Of a stretch of DNA of 24,342 bases, positions 7,780 through 17,600 are shown in pieces. The notes under the pieces are model-generated. The model was given only the letters and a program-made list of their open reading frames with translations. It had not been told where the DNA came from and made no database searches. The translations under genes and the position numbers were made by a program. Origin of the DNA: an uncultured Prevotella sp. (GTDB lineage Bacteria; Bacteroidota; Bacteroidia; Bacteroidales; Bacteroidaceae); assembly GCA_947304695.1 (NCBI GenBank), contig CAMZBS010000028.1, positions 1-24,342 of the forward strand, in the 5' to 3' direction. The stretch's first letter is position 1. Every line of letters starts with the position of its first letter.

Positions 7780-9189
7780 ATGAAACTAAGCAAATTTTTC
7801 ATCACACTGGGACTTGTTGCCGCAAGCCTGACAACACAGGCTGCCAGCAACAACCCGTACAGCATCTACACATCGAACCTGCCGTTCTCAATGCCCGAGA
7901 TCTCAGCACCGTCATTCCCCAACCGGCTTGCCATCCTAAGTGACTTCGGAGCCGTAGGAAACGGTACCCAACTGTGTACAGAGGCATTCGAGAAAGCCAT
8001 TGAGAGTCTGAGCAAACAGGGCGGCGGTCGCCTGGTCGTGCCGCGTGGTGTGTGGTTCACAGGCCCCATCGTGCTCCGTTCCAACATCGACCTGCACCTG
8101 GAGCAGGGTTCCATCATCCTGTTTTCGGGCGACATGAGCCTCTATCCGGTTACCGAAGTTACTTATGAAGGTAAGATAACGCGCAAATGCCAGTCGCCCA
8201 TCAGTGGTCACGACCTCTTCAACGTGGCCATCACGGGTCGTGGCGTGATTGACGGCAACGGCCAGAACTGGCGTCCGCTGAAGCGCTTTAAGGTGACCGA
8301 CAAGCAGTGGGACAAGATGACCCGCGACGGTGGTGTGATGTCAAAGAAGCAGGATTTGTGGTATCCTTCGGAGGAACACATCCGTCTTCGTCCTGTGCTG
8401 ATTCATCTGAACAACTGTCGTAACGTGCTCATTCAGAACGTCGCCATCCAGAACTCGCCTGCCTGGAACATCCATCCGCTGATGTGCGAGAACCTCATCA
8501 TCGACGGTGTGACGGCCCGCAATCCCTTCTATGCCCAGAACGGTGACGCACTCGACCTGGAGTCGTGCCGCAATGCCCTGGTGGTGAACTCAACGTTCGA
8601 TGCCGGTGACGACTGCATCTGCATCAAGAGCGGAAAGGACGAAGAAGGGCGCAAGCGTGGACGACCCTGTGAGAACGTTGTGGTGAGCGGCTGTACCGTC
8701 TTTGCCGGACACGGTGGCTTCACCGTGGGCAGCGAGATGAGCGGTGGTGTGAGAAACATCCTGGTTAAGGATTGTCAGTTCCTGGGCACCGACGTAGGCA
8801 TCCGCTTCAAAAGTACCCGTGGCCGTGGCGGCGTGGTGGAAAACATCTTCATCAACGGCATCTCCATGTACAACATCATTGAAGACGCCTTGATCTTCGA
8901 CATGTACTACGGTGGCAAATCGGTGACCGACGAGATGGACGGCATTGAGCAGGGTTCGGGCAAGGCCCTCCTTGTGCCCGACGAGACCACTCCTGTCTTC
9001 CGCAACATCACCATCGAGAACATCATCTGCCGAGGTGCCAGCCGTGCGCTCTACTTCAACGGCCTGCCCGAGAGTCCCATCAAGGGCATTACGCTGCGCA
9101 ACATCAACATCAGTGCCGACAAGGAAGGTCTGTTCAGCCACTGTGAGAACATCAAGAAAGAGAACGTGAACATACTGAGCACGAAATAA
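7780..9189 (+). CDS. GH28 polygalacturonase / rhamnogalacturonan hydrolase (first copy)
   Basis: 469 residues with signal peptide MKLSKFFITLGLVAASLTTQA. A right-handed parallel beta-helix is expected. GH28 motifs are present: NGDALDLES (D256, D259), AGDDCICIKSG (D277, D278), GHGGFTVGSE (H311) and the RFK of GIRFKSTRGRGG. The spacing of the aspartates matches the usual catalytic triad. It hydrolyses galacturonic-acid linkages by inversion; an exo-polygalacturonase or rhamnogalacturonan-type specificity both fit. It is the last gene of the PL11-GH97-GH28 operon and is followed by a strong hairpin terminator. Confidence 0.93.
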   Translation: MKLSKFFITLGLVAASLTTQAASNNPYSIYTSNLPFSMPEISAPSFPNRLAILSDFGAVGNGTQLCTEAFEKAIESLSKQGGGRLVVPRGVWFTGPIVLRSNIDLHLEQGSIILFSGDMSLYPVTEVTYEGKITRKCQSPISGHDLFNVAITGRGVIDGNGQNWRPLKRFKVTDKQWDKMTRDGGVMSKKQDLWYPSEEHIRLRPVLIHLNNCRNVLIQNVAIQNSPAWNIHPLMCENLIIDGVTARNPFYAQNGDALDLESCRNALVVNSTFDAGDDCICIKSGKDEEGRKRGRPCENVVVSGCTVFAGHGGFTVGSEMSGGVRNILVKDCQFLGTDVGIRFKSTRGRGGVVENIFINGISMYNIIEDALIFDMYYGGKSVTDEMDGIEQGSGKALLVPDETTPVFRNITIENIICRGASRALYFNGLPESPIKGITLRNINISADKEGLFSHCENIKKENVNILSTK

Positions 9190-9192
9190 ACC

Positions 9193-9231
9193 AACTGAGA
9201 GTTGAGGGCACACAGCTCTCAACTCTCAGTT
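9193..9231 (+). terminator. Hairpin terminator of the pectin operon
   Basis: A perfect 14-bp stem (9193-9206 with 9218-9231; arm AACTGAGAGTTGAG), with an 11-nt loop, runs into a short T tract. It starts 4 bp after the GH28 stop. The facing gene ends at 9249, so the hairpin may serve both strands. Confidence 0.85.
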
Positions 9232-9248
9232 TTATAGCTTTTATAGCA

Positions 9249-10319
9249 TCACTTCCTCACCAGGTATCGCTGGTAGTAGCTCAGCAGCAGTGTGGTCAGT
9301 GGCAGGGCAATGATCATGCCCAGCATGCCTAAGAGCGAGCCCCAGATGCTGAGCGACAACAAGATGATGGCAGCGTTCAAGCCCGTCACCTTACCCATGA
9401 TTTTCGGAGTAAGGAAGCCGTCTTGTATGCTCTGCACCACCGCAAAGACCGCCAGCACCATGAGCATGATGACCCAGAAGTTCTGTCCCGTCTCAACAGT
9501 CTTGACCAGCGCCAGGATGACGCAAGGGATAAGTCCCAGCGTCTGAAGATAAGGCACCATGTTGAGCAGTCCGATAAACATGCCCAGACCAACAGCCATC
9601 GGGAAGTCGATAATCAGGAAGCCAATGGAGAAGAGCACACCCACGATGAAGGCTATGAGACCCTGACCACGGAAATAGCGGTTCATGCTGTCCTCCACAT
9701 CGGCAGCCAGCTGCTGTGCAAAGGGACGGTAACGGGCAGGGAGCAGGTTGGGCCATCCCTGGGTAATGTCCTCATAGTCAAGCAGGATGAACACCGTGTA
9801 GAGCAGAATCATCGTCAGCGAGAGCAGACTGCCCAGCACGCTGACAGACTGCGACACCACCGCCCAGACCTTGGGCATTGCCTCCTTCACACCGTTGATG
9901 AAGCCCTCCTCGGTGACGAGTTCCTTCAACTGGGCCACATCGGTATGCTCCCTGATCCAGGCCTGCACCTGTCCGGGCACACTGCTCAGCTTGCTGCTGC
10001 CTTCCACGTAGGCTATCAGCGAGTCCTTCAACAGCACGCCCTCGTCAATCATGGGCGGGATGACCAGCAGGAAGAAGCCCGTCATCACCAGTGCCACCAC
10101 CAGCAGGGCACAGAGAACACCCACAATGCGGAAGCGCAAACGACACTTGTACTGGAAGAACCTTACCAGCGGAAACAGCAGGTAGGCCAGCAGCCAGGCC
10201 ACGAAAAACGGCAGCAGCACGCTGCTCAGCCTGTTGAGCAGCATCACCACGCCCACCACAATGGCGGCAGCCAGCAGGCCACGCACCACGTTATCAAATG
10301 TGTACTTCTTTGTATCCAT
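9249..10319 (-). CDS. AI-2E family / PerM-type membrane transporter
   Basis: 356 residues from the ATG at 10319 (MDTKKYTFDNVVRG); a longer frame to 10406 adds a Lys-rich stretch that covers the promoter and is unlikely. About eight membrane segments are visible: two near the N-terminus (LLAAAIVVGVVMLL, LPFFVAWLLAYLLFPLV), one at about 65-85, a soluble domain at about 90-190, then SVLGSLLSLTMILLYTVFIL and a C-terminal cluster (GLIAFIVGVLFSIGFLIIDF; GLGMFIGLLNMVPYLQTLGL; PLTTLLLSYY). The VPYLQTLG segment is typical of the family. Transported compound unknown; some members are sodium/proton antiporters or linked to quorum signal export. Single gene flanked by CAZyme units with no evident functional link. 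Confidence 0.9.
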   Translation of the reverse strand: MDTKKYTFDNVVRGLLAAAIVVGVVMLLNRLSSVLLPFFVAWLLAYLLFPLVRFFQYKCRLRFRIVGVLCALLVVALVMTGFFLLVIPPMIDEGVLLKDSLIAYVEGSSKLSSVPGQVQAWIREHTDVAQLKELVTEEGFINGVKEAMPKVWAVVSQSVSVLGSLLSLTMILLYTVFILLDYEDITQGWPNLLPARYRPFAQQLAADVEDSMNRYFRGQGLIAFIVGVLFSIGFLIIDFPMAVGLGMFIGLLNMVPYLQTLGLIPCVILALVKTVETGQNFWVIMLMVLAVFAVVQSIQDGFLTPKIMGKVTGLNAAIILLSLSIWGSLLGMLGMIIALPLTTLLLSYYQRYLVRK

Positions 10320-10326
10320 GATGCTG

Positions 10327-10334
10327 CAAAGATA
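10327..10334 (-). promoter_or_regulatory. -7 element (TATCTTTG) for the AI-2E-family gene
   Basis: On the minus strand TATCTTTG matches TAnnTTTG and ends only 7 bp before the chosen ATG at 10319, implying a leader of a few bases or none. No clear -33 TTTG at the normal distance. Confidence 0.4.
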
Positions 10335-10439
10335 CAAATAATTCTCTTTCCACGCACTTTCCTTGCAATTTTTTTTCATTTCCTTTTTGGCACAGTCTTT
10401 TTTCAAATTGTTTCAGATGCAAAAAAAGAAACGCTGAAA

Positions 10440-10471
10440 GTTGTCTGCTCCGACAAGTTGTCGTAATTTTG
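10440..10471 (+). promoter_or_regulatory. Promoter of the xylanase gene
   Basis: TAATTTTG (10464-10471) matches TAnnTTTG. A GTTG at 10440-10443 sits 20 bp upstream as an imperfect -33 element. The xylanase ATG is 55 bp downstream, leaving an A/T-rich leader of about 48 nt. Confidence 0.5.
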
Positions 10472-10526
10472 CACCTATTATTATATATATGACCGACAAT
10501 AATAACATCATAAAACAACTGAAAAT

Positions 10527-13193
10527 ATGAGAAACCGCATTGCAAAGATTGCCATTTCGCTGACAGTGGGACTACTGCCAATGAAGACTATGGCGCAGTT
10601 GTCGTCGAACCCCGACAAGTTCCTGGGCAACATCACCACAGAGTACAGCGTGGACTGGGGCAACGAGCCGTTCTGGACGCTTTGGAACCAGATCACTCCC
10701 GAAAACGAGTCGAAATGGGGCTCGGTCGAAGGCACCCGTGGCCGCTACAACTGGGGATGCGACAACGCTTTCAACTATGCCAAGAACCACAACTTCCCCC
10801 ACAAGTTCCATGCTCTCGTGTGGGGATCGCAGTACCCCGGATGGCTTCCAAGCCTGTCGCCTAACGAACGCTATGAAGCCATCGTGAGCTGGTATGATGC
10901 CGTGAAGAAGAAATACAACACCCTGCCCCTGATCGATGTGGTCAACGAGGCCGTGGGCACCCACCAGAAGGACAACCCGATGATCAAGGAGTCGCTCTTC
11001 GGTGCTGGAAAGACTGGCTACGACTGGCTCATCAAAGCCTTCGAGATGGCTTCCGAACGCTGGCCGGATGCCATTCTCATCTACAACGACTTCAACACCT
11101 TCCAGTGGAACACCAACGAATACATCGACCTGGTGCGCACCCTGCGCGATGCCGGAGCCCCCGTTGATGCCTACGGCTGCCAGTCGCACGATATGCTCGA
11201 CATGAACGGCAACCGCTTCACCAATTTCCGTTCGGTCTGCGACCAGCTTCAAACCGCGCTGAAGATGCCGTTCTACAGCACCGAGTACGACGTGGGCACC
11301 GACAACGACAATATTCAGTTGGAATGCTACAAAGACCAGATTGCCTACATGTGGGAAAGGGACTACTGTGCCGGCATCACCCTGTGGGGCTACAACTACG
11401 GCCATACCTGGACTACCAATGGCAATTCGGGCATCATCAAGGACGGCAAAGACCGCCCCGCTATGACCTGGCTGCGTGAGTACATGGCGAGCAATGCTGC
11501 CAAGAGCGCCAAGAGCCCCTTCCCCGGCATGAAGAAGGAGGCTTCCATCTATGTGAAGCCCGCCTCGCTCAAGATGGCCAAGAACGACACCATCGACGTC
11601 ACCGTGCGGGCCCGTATGGCCACGAAGACCATTGAGAAGATTGAGCTTTTTGAAGGCACGAAGCTCATAGCCACGATGACCGAAGCCCCCTACGTGGCAC
11701 GCTACAGCTCAAGCACCTCAGGCACCAAGACCCTGAAGGCTGTGGCCACCACTACCGACGGCAGCACCTACGAACGTCTCTCCCGTGTCAGCGTGCTCAG
11801 CGGCACCAAGCGCCGCCAGCCCTATCAGGGCATCGTGCCCACCCTGCCCGGCACCATCGAGGCCGAGAACTTCGACGAGGGCGTGGAGGGTGTGTCGTTC
11901 CACGACGACGGAGCCAACGCAGGCGTCCGCACTCATCGCACCGACGGTGGCGGCGTCGACATCTACAAGGCCGGTGAAGGCTATGCCATCGGCAATACCA
12001 AGGACGGCGAATGGCTCGACTACACCGTCGACGTGCAGGAAGACGGTCTCTATTCCCTCGATGCCGTTGTGTCGGCAGCCAGCGAAGGAGGCAGCTTCTA
12101 CATCTTTGAGAACGTTGCAACCAACATGACCTACGTCACCAACCTCATCGACGTGCCCAAGACAGGCAGCAATGCCCTCTACCAGCAGCTTCACATCCGG
12201 CTCACCACCCCGCTCAAGGCAGGCCGCCAGGTGCTTACGTTCTTCGTCTACAAAGGCGGCTTCTACATCGACAAGCTCTCGTTCACCCGTCTGGAGGTAG
12301 GCGATGACATGAGCGTCACCGTCAAGGCATCGCCTACCAGGATTGAGGAAGGCGACAGCACCGTTATCACCGCTACAGCCTCGTCGCCCACCACCACTAT
12401 CGACCACGTGAACGTCTATGCCAACGACATGCTCGTGGGCACGATGACCGAAGCCCCCTACACCCTTGTCTGGCATCCCACTGTGAAGGGCACCTACGCC
12501 CTCACCGCCATTGCCACCGATGCCGAAGGCCGCGAATCGAAGCTGGCCAAGAGTGCCGTGAAGGTCATCGGCCACCGTATGCCCTACAAAGGCGTCATCG
12601 CCCTGCCCGGCACCATCGAGGCCGAGAACTTCGACCAGGGCGGCGAAGGACTGAGCTTCCACGACACCGACACCAAGAATGAAGGCGATGCCACCTACCG
12701 CACCGACAACGAAGGCCTCGACCTGGTCAAGGCAGGCAGCGGCACCGCCATTGGCTACACTGCCAACGGTGAATGGACGGAGTACAGCGTCAACGTCACC
12801 GAACCGGGCAAATACTCCATTGAGTCCACCTGCTCCAACGGCTCCGACACCAACGGCGGCTTCCTCATCTACCTTGTCAAGGGCTCAACCACCACCGCCA
12901 TTGGCAAAGTCACCGTGACCCCCACGGGTGGTTGGGATACCTATAAGGTCATGACCGGCAAGCTGGCCAAGGAGCTGGCCGCAGGCGAGCAGATCCTGCG
13001 CTTCACCATCAGCGGAGCCAACTGCAACATTGACAAGGTGAAGTTCATCTGCACGGAGAACACCGGCGTAGAAACCCTGACGACCGACACCCGGAAGAAA
13101 GCCGACAGCATTTACAACCTGTCTGGCCAGAAGGTCGATGCCAACTATAAGGGCCTGGTCATCATGGGCGGCAAAAAGATGATGAGGAGGTAA
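10527..13193 (+). CDS. Secreted modular GH10 endo-beta-1,4-xylanase with two Ig-like/CBM6 modules
   Basis: 888 residues. A signal peptide (1-23, ending TMAQ) is followed by a GH10 catalytic domain (about 25-325) with acid/base E141 in DVVNEA and nucleophile E253 in YSTEYDVG. Then come an Ig-like domain (340-425), CBM6 (442-588, starting GTIEAENFDEG), a second Ig-like domain (594-685) and a second CBM6 (695-843, GTIEAENFDQG). The last 30 residues (SIYNLSGQKV...KGLVIMGGKKMMRR) resemble the C-terminal secretion tails of Prevotella proteins, so surface export is likely. It hydrolyses the xylan backbone; the CBMs should bind xylan or its side chains. Ig-CBM6 was duplicated: two 34-bp stretches (11842-11875 and 12601-12634) are identical at the DNA level. 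Monocistronic with its own promoter. Confidence 0.94.
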   Translation: MRNRIAKIAISLTVGLLPMKTMAQLSSNPDKFLGNITTEYSVDWGNEPFWTLWNQITPENESKWGSVEGTRGRYNWGCDNAFNYAKNHNFPHKFHALVWGSQYPGWLPSLSPNERYEAIVSWYDAVKKKYNTLPLIDVVNEAVGTHQKDNPMIKESLFGAGKTGYDWLIKAFEMASERWPDAILIYNDFNTFQWNTNEYIDLVRTLRDAGAPVDAYGCQSHDMLDMNGNRFTNFRSVCDQLQTALKMPFYSTEYDVGTDNDNIQLECYKDQIAYMWERDYCAGITLWGYNYGHTWTTNGNSGIIKDGKDRPAMTWLREYMASNAAKSAKSPFPGMKKEASIYVKPASLKMAKNDTIDVTVRARMATKTIEKIELFEGTKLIATMTEAPYVARYSSSTSGTKTLKAVATTTDGSTYERLSRVSVLSGTKRRQPYQGIVPTLPGTIEAENFDEGVEGVSFHDDGANAGVRTHRTDGGGVDIYKAGEGYAIGNTKDGEWLDYTVDVQEDGLYSLDAVVSAASEGGSFYIFENVATNMTYVTNLIDVPKTGSNALYQQLHIRLTTPLKAGRQVLTFFVYKGGFYIDKLSFTRLEVGDDMSVTVKASPTRIEEGDSTVITATASSPTTTIDHVNVYANDMLVGTMTEAPYTLVWHPTVKGTYALTAIATDAEGRESKLAKSAVKVIGHRMPYKGVIALPGTIEAENFDQGGEGLSFHDTDTKNEGDATYRTDNEGLDLVKAGSGTAIGYTANGEWTEYSVNVTEPGKYSIESTCSNGSDTNGGFLIYLVKGSTTTAIGKVTVTPTGGWDTYKVMTGKLAKELAAGEQILRFTISGANCNIDKVKFICTENTGVETLTTDTRKKADSIYNLSGQKVDANYKGLVIMGGKKMMRR

Positions 13194-13206
13194 AACCCAG
13201 TTTTAC
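13190..13206. terminator. Possible weak bidirectional terminator over two facing stops
   Basis: GTAAAAC-CCA-GTTTTAC is a perfect 7-bp inverted repeat that contains both stop codons of the converging xylanase and GH28 genes (only 9 bp between them). The T-rich arm could help termination on either strand, but the stem is A/T-rich and short. Confidence 0.35.
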
Positions 13207-14654
13207 TTTCTCATCACCTGTTCCACGCCCTCCTCAGTGGATGCGTCGAGACGGTCGATGGTCACATTCTGAACATCGTCGAGCATCACGGCAGGGCGGT
13301 AATCGGGCCGCACGTAGCGGAAGGTCACATCGCTTACGTGCAGTCCGTCTACATGGCGGGCATAAAGACCGTAGGACGGTGTAGGCCCGGCAAACTTGGG
13401 CTCAGGATAGTTGGTGCCCTGCTCACGGTAATCGCGGCTGGCCAGCTGGCGTTGGCCACCGCCTCTGAACGACAGGCGGATATTGGAAAGCCACACATTG
13501 CGGATGGGTTCATCCTTCATGCCTGTCACAATGATGGCACAGAGCGAATCACAGTCATCGGCAACGACATTAGAAATCTGAATGTCGCGTGCCGATGACA
13601 TTCTTGTCACCTCCTTCGGCCCACGGTTGCGGCATCCTGTCGTAATATAGATAGGATAATGGTGAACGTGGCTCATCGTGATGTTCGACACCACTATATT
13701 ATCCATGCATCCCTGGTCTACCTCCTCAAAAGCCAGTCCCGAAGAGTACATGAAGGTGCAGTTGGTGAGCGAGATGTTGCGATAGCCTCCATTCGACTCT
13801 GTGCCCAGCTTGAAGCGTCCGCAGACCCAGCCCACGGGTTCGGGCACGTAGGTGCCGTCGAGCAGCGTACCGCATTTGAAGCCTGTGATGTTGCAGCCCG
13901 TGATGGCTATATGCTCCGTCAGCACCGGGCGTTTCAAGGCATACGACGACTTGAGTACCAAAGCGTCATCGCTGGGCGTGTTGATGCGACAGTTCGTGAT
14001 GGTCATATACTTGCAGCAGTCGATGTCGAAGCCGTCGCGGTTGGTGTCGATGGTCACATTGTCGATGGTCGAGAGGTCACAGCCCGTCATGATGATGCCA
14101 AAATGCCCGCCCCTGTATATGGTAATGTCGCGAATGGTCACCTGTCGGCACAGCTTCAAGGCAATGGCCTTGTCGCCCGTGCCTATCGAGCCTCCCTGCA
14201 CGTTTCCCGCATGCTCAGTGTCCTTCTTGGTGAGCCCCTTGCCGTCAATCATCCCGTGCCCCGTTATCGAGACATTGCGCTCGCCTTCAGCCCAGATGAG
14301 CGAATTGTGGAAATAAGTGTGCCCGCCGTCCTGATACTCAGGAAAGCCTCCAAACGACTCGCTCTCGTCGTATGCCTTCATCGAAGCCGGAGCCGCAAGG
14401 ATGGTGCATCCGGCCATCAGATGCAGGTCAATATTTGATTTCAGGCGGATGCTCCCGCTCAGATACGTGCCCGACGGCAGCAGCACCTGTCCTCCACCGT
14501 CTTTCACCGCTGCCTCAATGGCGGCATTGATGGCGGGCGAGTCCAGCGTCTGTCCGTCACCTTTGGCTCCGAAGTCGCACACATTATAGACCCCGCCAGC
14601 CCAAGCTCTGGCCATCATTAGCCAGGCCATGCAAACAAACAAAGTTCGTTTCAT
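13203..14654 (-). CDS. GH28 family pectin hydrolase (second copy)
   Basis: 483 residues with a signal peptide (about 1-19). The pectate-lyase-like opening VYNVCDFGAKGDGQTLDSPA and SNIDLHLMAGCTILA begin a right-handed beta-helix. Catalytic aspartates are seen as NRDGFD (D207, D210) and PSDDALVLKSS (D229, D230). The usual G-H-G histidine block is replaced: the next conserved block is WVCGRFKLGTESNGG, carrying the R-x-K. This pattern, different from the first GH28 of the window, suggests another linkage specificity in rhamnogalacturonan or its side chains. It begins 15 bp after the stop of the esterase-GH78 gene, so it is the last gene of the Nudix-GH78-GH28 operon. Exact substrate not predictable. 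Confidence 0.88.
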   Translation of the reverse strand: MKRTLFVCMAWLMMARAWAGGVYNVCDFGAKGDGQTLDSPAINAAIEAAVKDGGGQVLLPSGTYLSGSIRLKSNIDLHLMAGCTILAAPASMKAYDESESFGGFPEYQDGGHTYFHNSLIWAEGERNVSITGHGMIDGKGLTKKDTEHAGNVQGGSIGTGDKAIALKLCRQVTIRDITIYRGGHFGIIMTGCDLSTIDNVTIDTNRDGFDIDCCKYMTITNCRINTPSDDALVLKSSYALKRPVLTEHIAITGCNITGFKCGTLLDGTYVPEPVGWVCGRFKLGTESNGGYRNISLTNCTFMYSSGLAFEEVDQGCMDNIVVSNITMSHVHHYPIYITTGCRNRGPKEVTRMSSARDIQISNVVADDCDSLCAIIVTGMKDEPIRNVWLSNIRLSFRGGGQRQLASRDYREQGTNYPEPKFAGPTPSYGLYARHVDGLHVSDVTFRYVRPDYRPAVMLDDVQNVTIDRLDASTEEGVEQVMRK

Positions 14655-14669
14655 CGTTTCACTTTTGCT

Positions 14670-17600
14670 TTATTCTTTGGTATTAAAGGTATAGTTGCCT
14701 GCACCTATTTCCTCTTTCCTTCCGTCAGGCAGACATACGGTGGCGGTGGAGCCTTGGGGGATGCTCACGTCCCACACCCACAGGTTGTCCTGATAATGCC
14801 AGCTGCTTTTGATGAGTCCGGCAGCCGACTGATAGGAGGCTTCAAGATAACCCAGCCTACGGTCGGGCTGAGGACGCATGACGATGTGCTTGAAGCCAGG
14901 CTGGGCAGGGTCGGAGGCGATGCCAGCGCAGGTCTGCCAAATCCACTGGCAGACGCAGCCGTAGGCATAATGGTTAAAGCTGTTCATGCCCTTGGGCCCC
15001 ATGCCCTTTTCCTTCATGTAGCTGTTCCAGCGTTCCCAGATGGTAGTGGCACCATTGTCGACAGAGTAGAGCCAACTGGGGTTCTTGCGTTGGAACAGAA
15101 GGTCGTAGGCCACGTCGGTCATGTCGTTGTCGGTGAGCGTGGGCATGAGAATGGAGGTGCCCAGGAAGCCCGTCTGCAGGCAGTCCCCGTGTTCGCTGAA
15201 GTTCTGCCGCAGCCGCTCTGTCATCTTTGCCTTGGCTTCGCCCTCGAAGAGGTGGTTACGCAGAGCGAAGAGTGCGGGTGTCTGCATGGTGTTGAGAATC
15301 TCGCACTTGAAGGTGCCGTCGGCATTGAAGAAACGCTCACGCAGATAGTTGGTGGCTCTCAGCAGAGTTTCTGCATACTGCTGCTGTTCAATGTGTCTGC
15401 CTGTGGCTTTGGCCATATCGACCATCATCGAGGCATTGAGTGCCCAGTAGGATGCCCCCAGATAGTTCCAGTACTCCACAGCCTCGGGCAGCGGGCTGCC
15501 GTCCTTGAACGCCCCGCCTCCCCAACTTTCCAGCGGCTCGTAGCTCAGCCAGTCGCCCCACTGGTAGTTGCCGTTCTCCTGCGAGAGTGCCGTGTGGTCG
15601 TACTTCGTAGCGGTGATGTGGTCCATGTACTGCTGCATGGACTGCCAACTCTCTTCGATAATGGTGTTGTCGCCATATTGTTTCCATACAGTCCAAGGCA
15701 CAATGATGCCGGCATCAGCCCATCCCACACGCATGTACTCTCTATTCCCAGAACCGTATTGCCCGGCAGGTGCCACCCCGGGGAAGCCACCTTCCTTGCT
15801 CTGCGAGTCGCGCAGGTCGTGCAGCCATTTATGGAAGAAACGGTTGGTGTTGGCAAAGTAAGTGCCCGTTTCACAGAACACCTGTGTGTCAGCCGTCCAC
15901 CCTAGGCGTTCATTGCGCTGTGGGCAGTCGGTGGGCACGCTCAGATAGTTGGAACGCATGCCCCAGACGGTGTTGGAGATGAGCTGATTGATGAGGTCAT
16001 TACCCGTGATGATATGCCCCGTTTCCATTTCGGGGGTGATGCTGCTTACGGGGATGGAATGGATCTGCTCGATAACGACCTCGTCGGTCGAGGTGATGTC
16101 AAGGTAGCGATAGCCGAAGAACGTGCTGCGCGGCATATAGTCCACGGCCTTCTTGCTGTCGGCGAAGGTATAGTCCAGACGTATGCTCCCGTCGTGGATG
16201 CGCAGGTTACGCCGATGCACCGAGCCCTCTGGGCCATCCATGCCACGGCTCTTGGCACCATTACCGTCGTTCAGCAGCTCACCTGGCAGACAGGTCAGCC
16301 TGGTGCCCTCCCTGGCTTTGAAGCGGAAGGACGGCACAGCAGCGCAGTTCTGTCCGAAATCTATCACCAGATGTTCACCGGGGCGTACGGTCATGGGAGT
16401 TGGCTGATGATATTCTCTGTCGATGACAATCTTACCGTAAGCTTCATCATTGGCCCCTTCGGTCTTCGAGTAGACGTAGGCGTGCTGCTGGTTCAACGCC
16501 AGTTCATGAAGCTGGTAGACCTCAGCTCCGCAGCTCGGCACAATGATGCCCACATACTCCTTGCTGACCGCTGGCACTGAGAGCGCTGAACACACGGAAG
16601 GCTCATCGACGGGCGAGGGTACCCTTGCATCGTATTCCTCACCGTCAAAAATGGCAGCATGTCTCACGGGGCCTGCTATGCCCGCCTTCCAGTTGTTTGT
16701 GTTTGTGCCATATCGACGCTTGCTGCCATCGGCAAAAGTCAGTTCCAGCACACCCCTGAAGGCGCACTTCTGTCCGTACATGCCGTTCGACCCCCTGGGG
16801 GTGATAATCTTGTCGGCCCACCAGCCTGGTGTCACCTGGGCAGCCAGCGTGTTCACGTCGCCCTTTTTCGTCTGAAATTGTCGGGTGACATCGTAGGTAA
16901 ACGAGTACTTCGTTCGGCTGTGGTGCGAAAAGCCGGGTCTCAAGACCTCGTTGCCAACGCGCTTGCCGTTCACAAACAATTCGTTCACGCCGAGGCTTGC
17001 GGTCATCCACAGTGCTTTTACAATCTTTTGCTCATTCACGACAGACGCCACAAACCAGTTGGCACCGTCGGCAGCACGTGTGTGCTCATTCACGCGTCCT
17101 GTCACTTCTGGTGCATCGGCCACACAAATCCATTCTGCATTGTTCCAGGCATCGTCCGGCAAAGCCTTAACCTGCCCGGCAGGAGCCGTCAGGCCGACAA
17201 TCTCGGCAAAGACGCGCAGGCCCAGCACCTGAGCGCCCTCGGCATTGAAATGCAAACGGTCACGCAATAACGGGAGGTCGGTGGCCTCAACCACGCGGAA
17301 GTTCCGGTCTTCGCTGGCCAGACGTCGCAGCGCATCGGCCACGACAGGCGACCCCTGACGGCTGTCCTTTGAGAAAGTGCCACAGACCACGGGCAGCTGG
17401 GCATAGCGAGTGCGCCCCGTTTTGTCCACAAGATGCTGGCGAATATAGGCCACGACAGCCTTCATATTGTCGTAATAGCGGTCGGCTGCGGGCTGGTCGC
17501 TCTCTCCCTGGTGCCAAACAAGGCACTTGATGTCATAGTCTTCGGGAAGATTCGGCAGACAGTCGTCTATCTGCTGGCAGAAAGCCTTCAGCAGCGACTT

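Noticed and set aside
9423..10466. 347-codon open frame on the plus strand opposite the AI-2E-family gene
   Set aside because: It is His/Gln-rich and without recognisable motifs. It mirrors the membrane protein on the other strand, whose hydrophobic segments and family motif are clear.
11718..12662. 314-codon minus-strand frame opposite the xylanase CBM modules
   Set aside because: Antisense shadow created by G/C-biased third positions; the domains on the plus strand are unambiguous.
13659..14438. 259-codon plus-strand frame opposite the second GH28
   Set aside because: Antisense shadow; the GH28 frame has the signal peptide and catalytic aspartates.
14754..15905. 383-codon plus-strand frame opposite GH78
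   Set aside because: Antisense shadow of a strongly conserved catalytic domain, with no signal or motif of its own.
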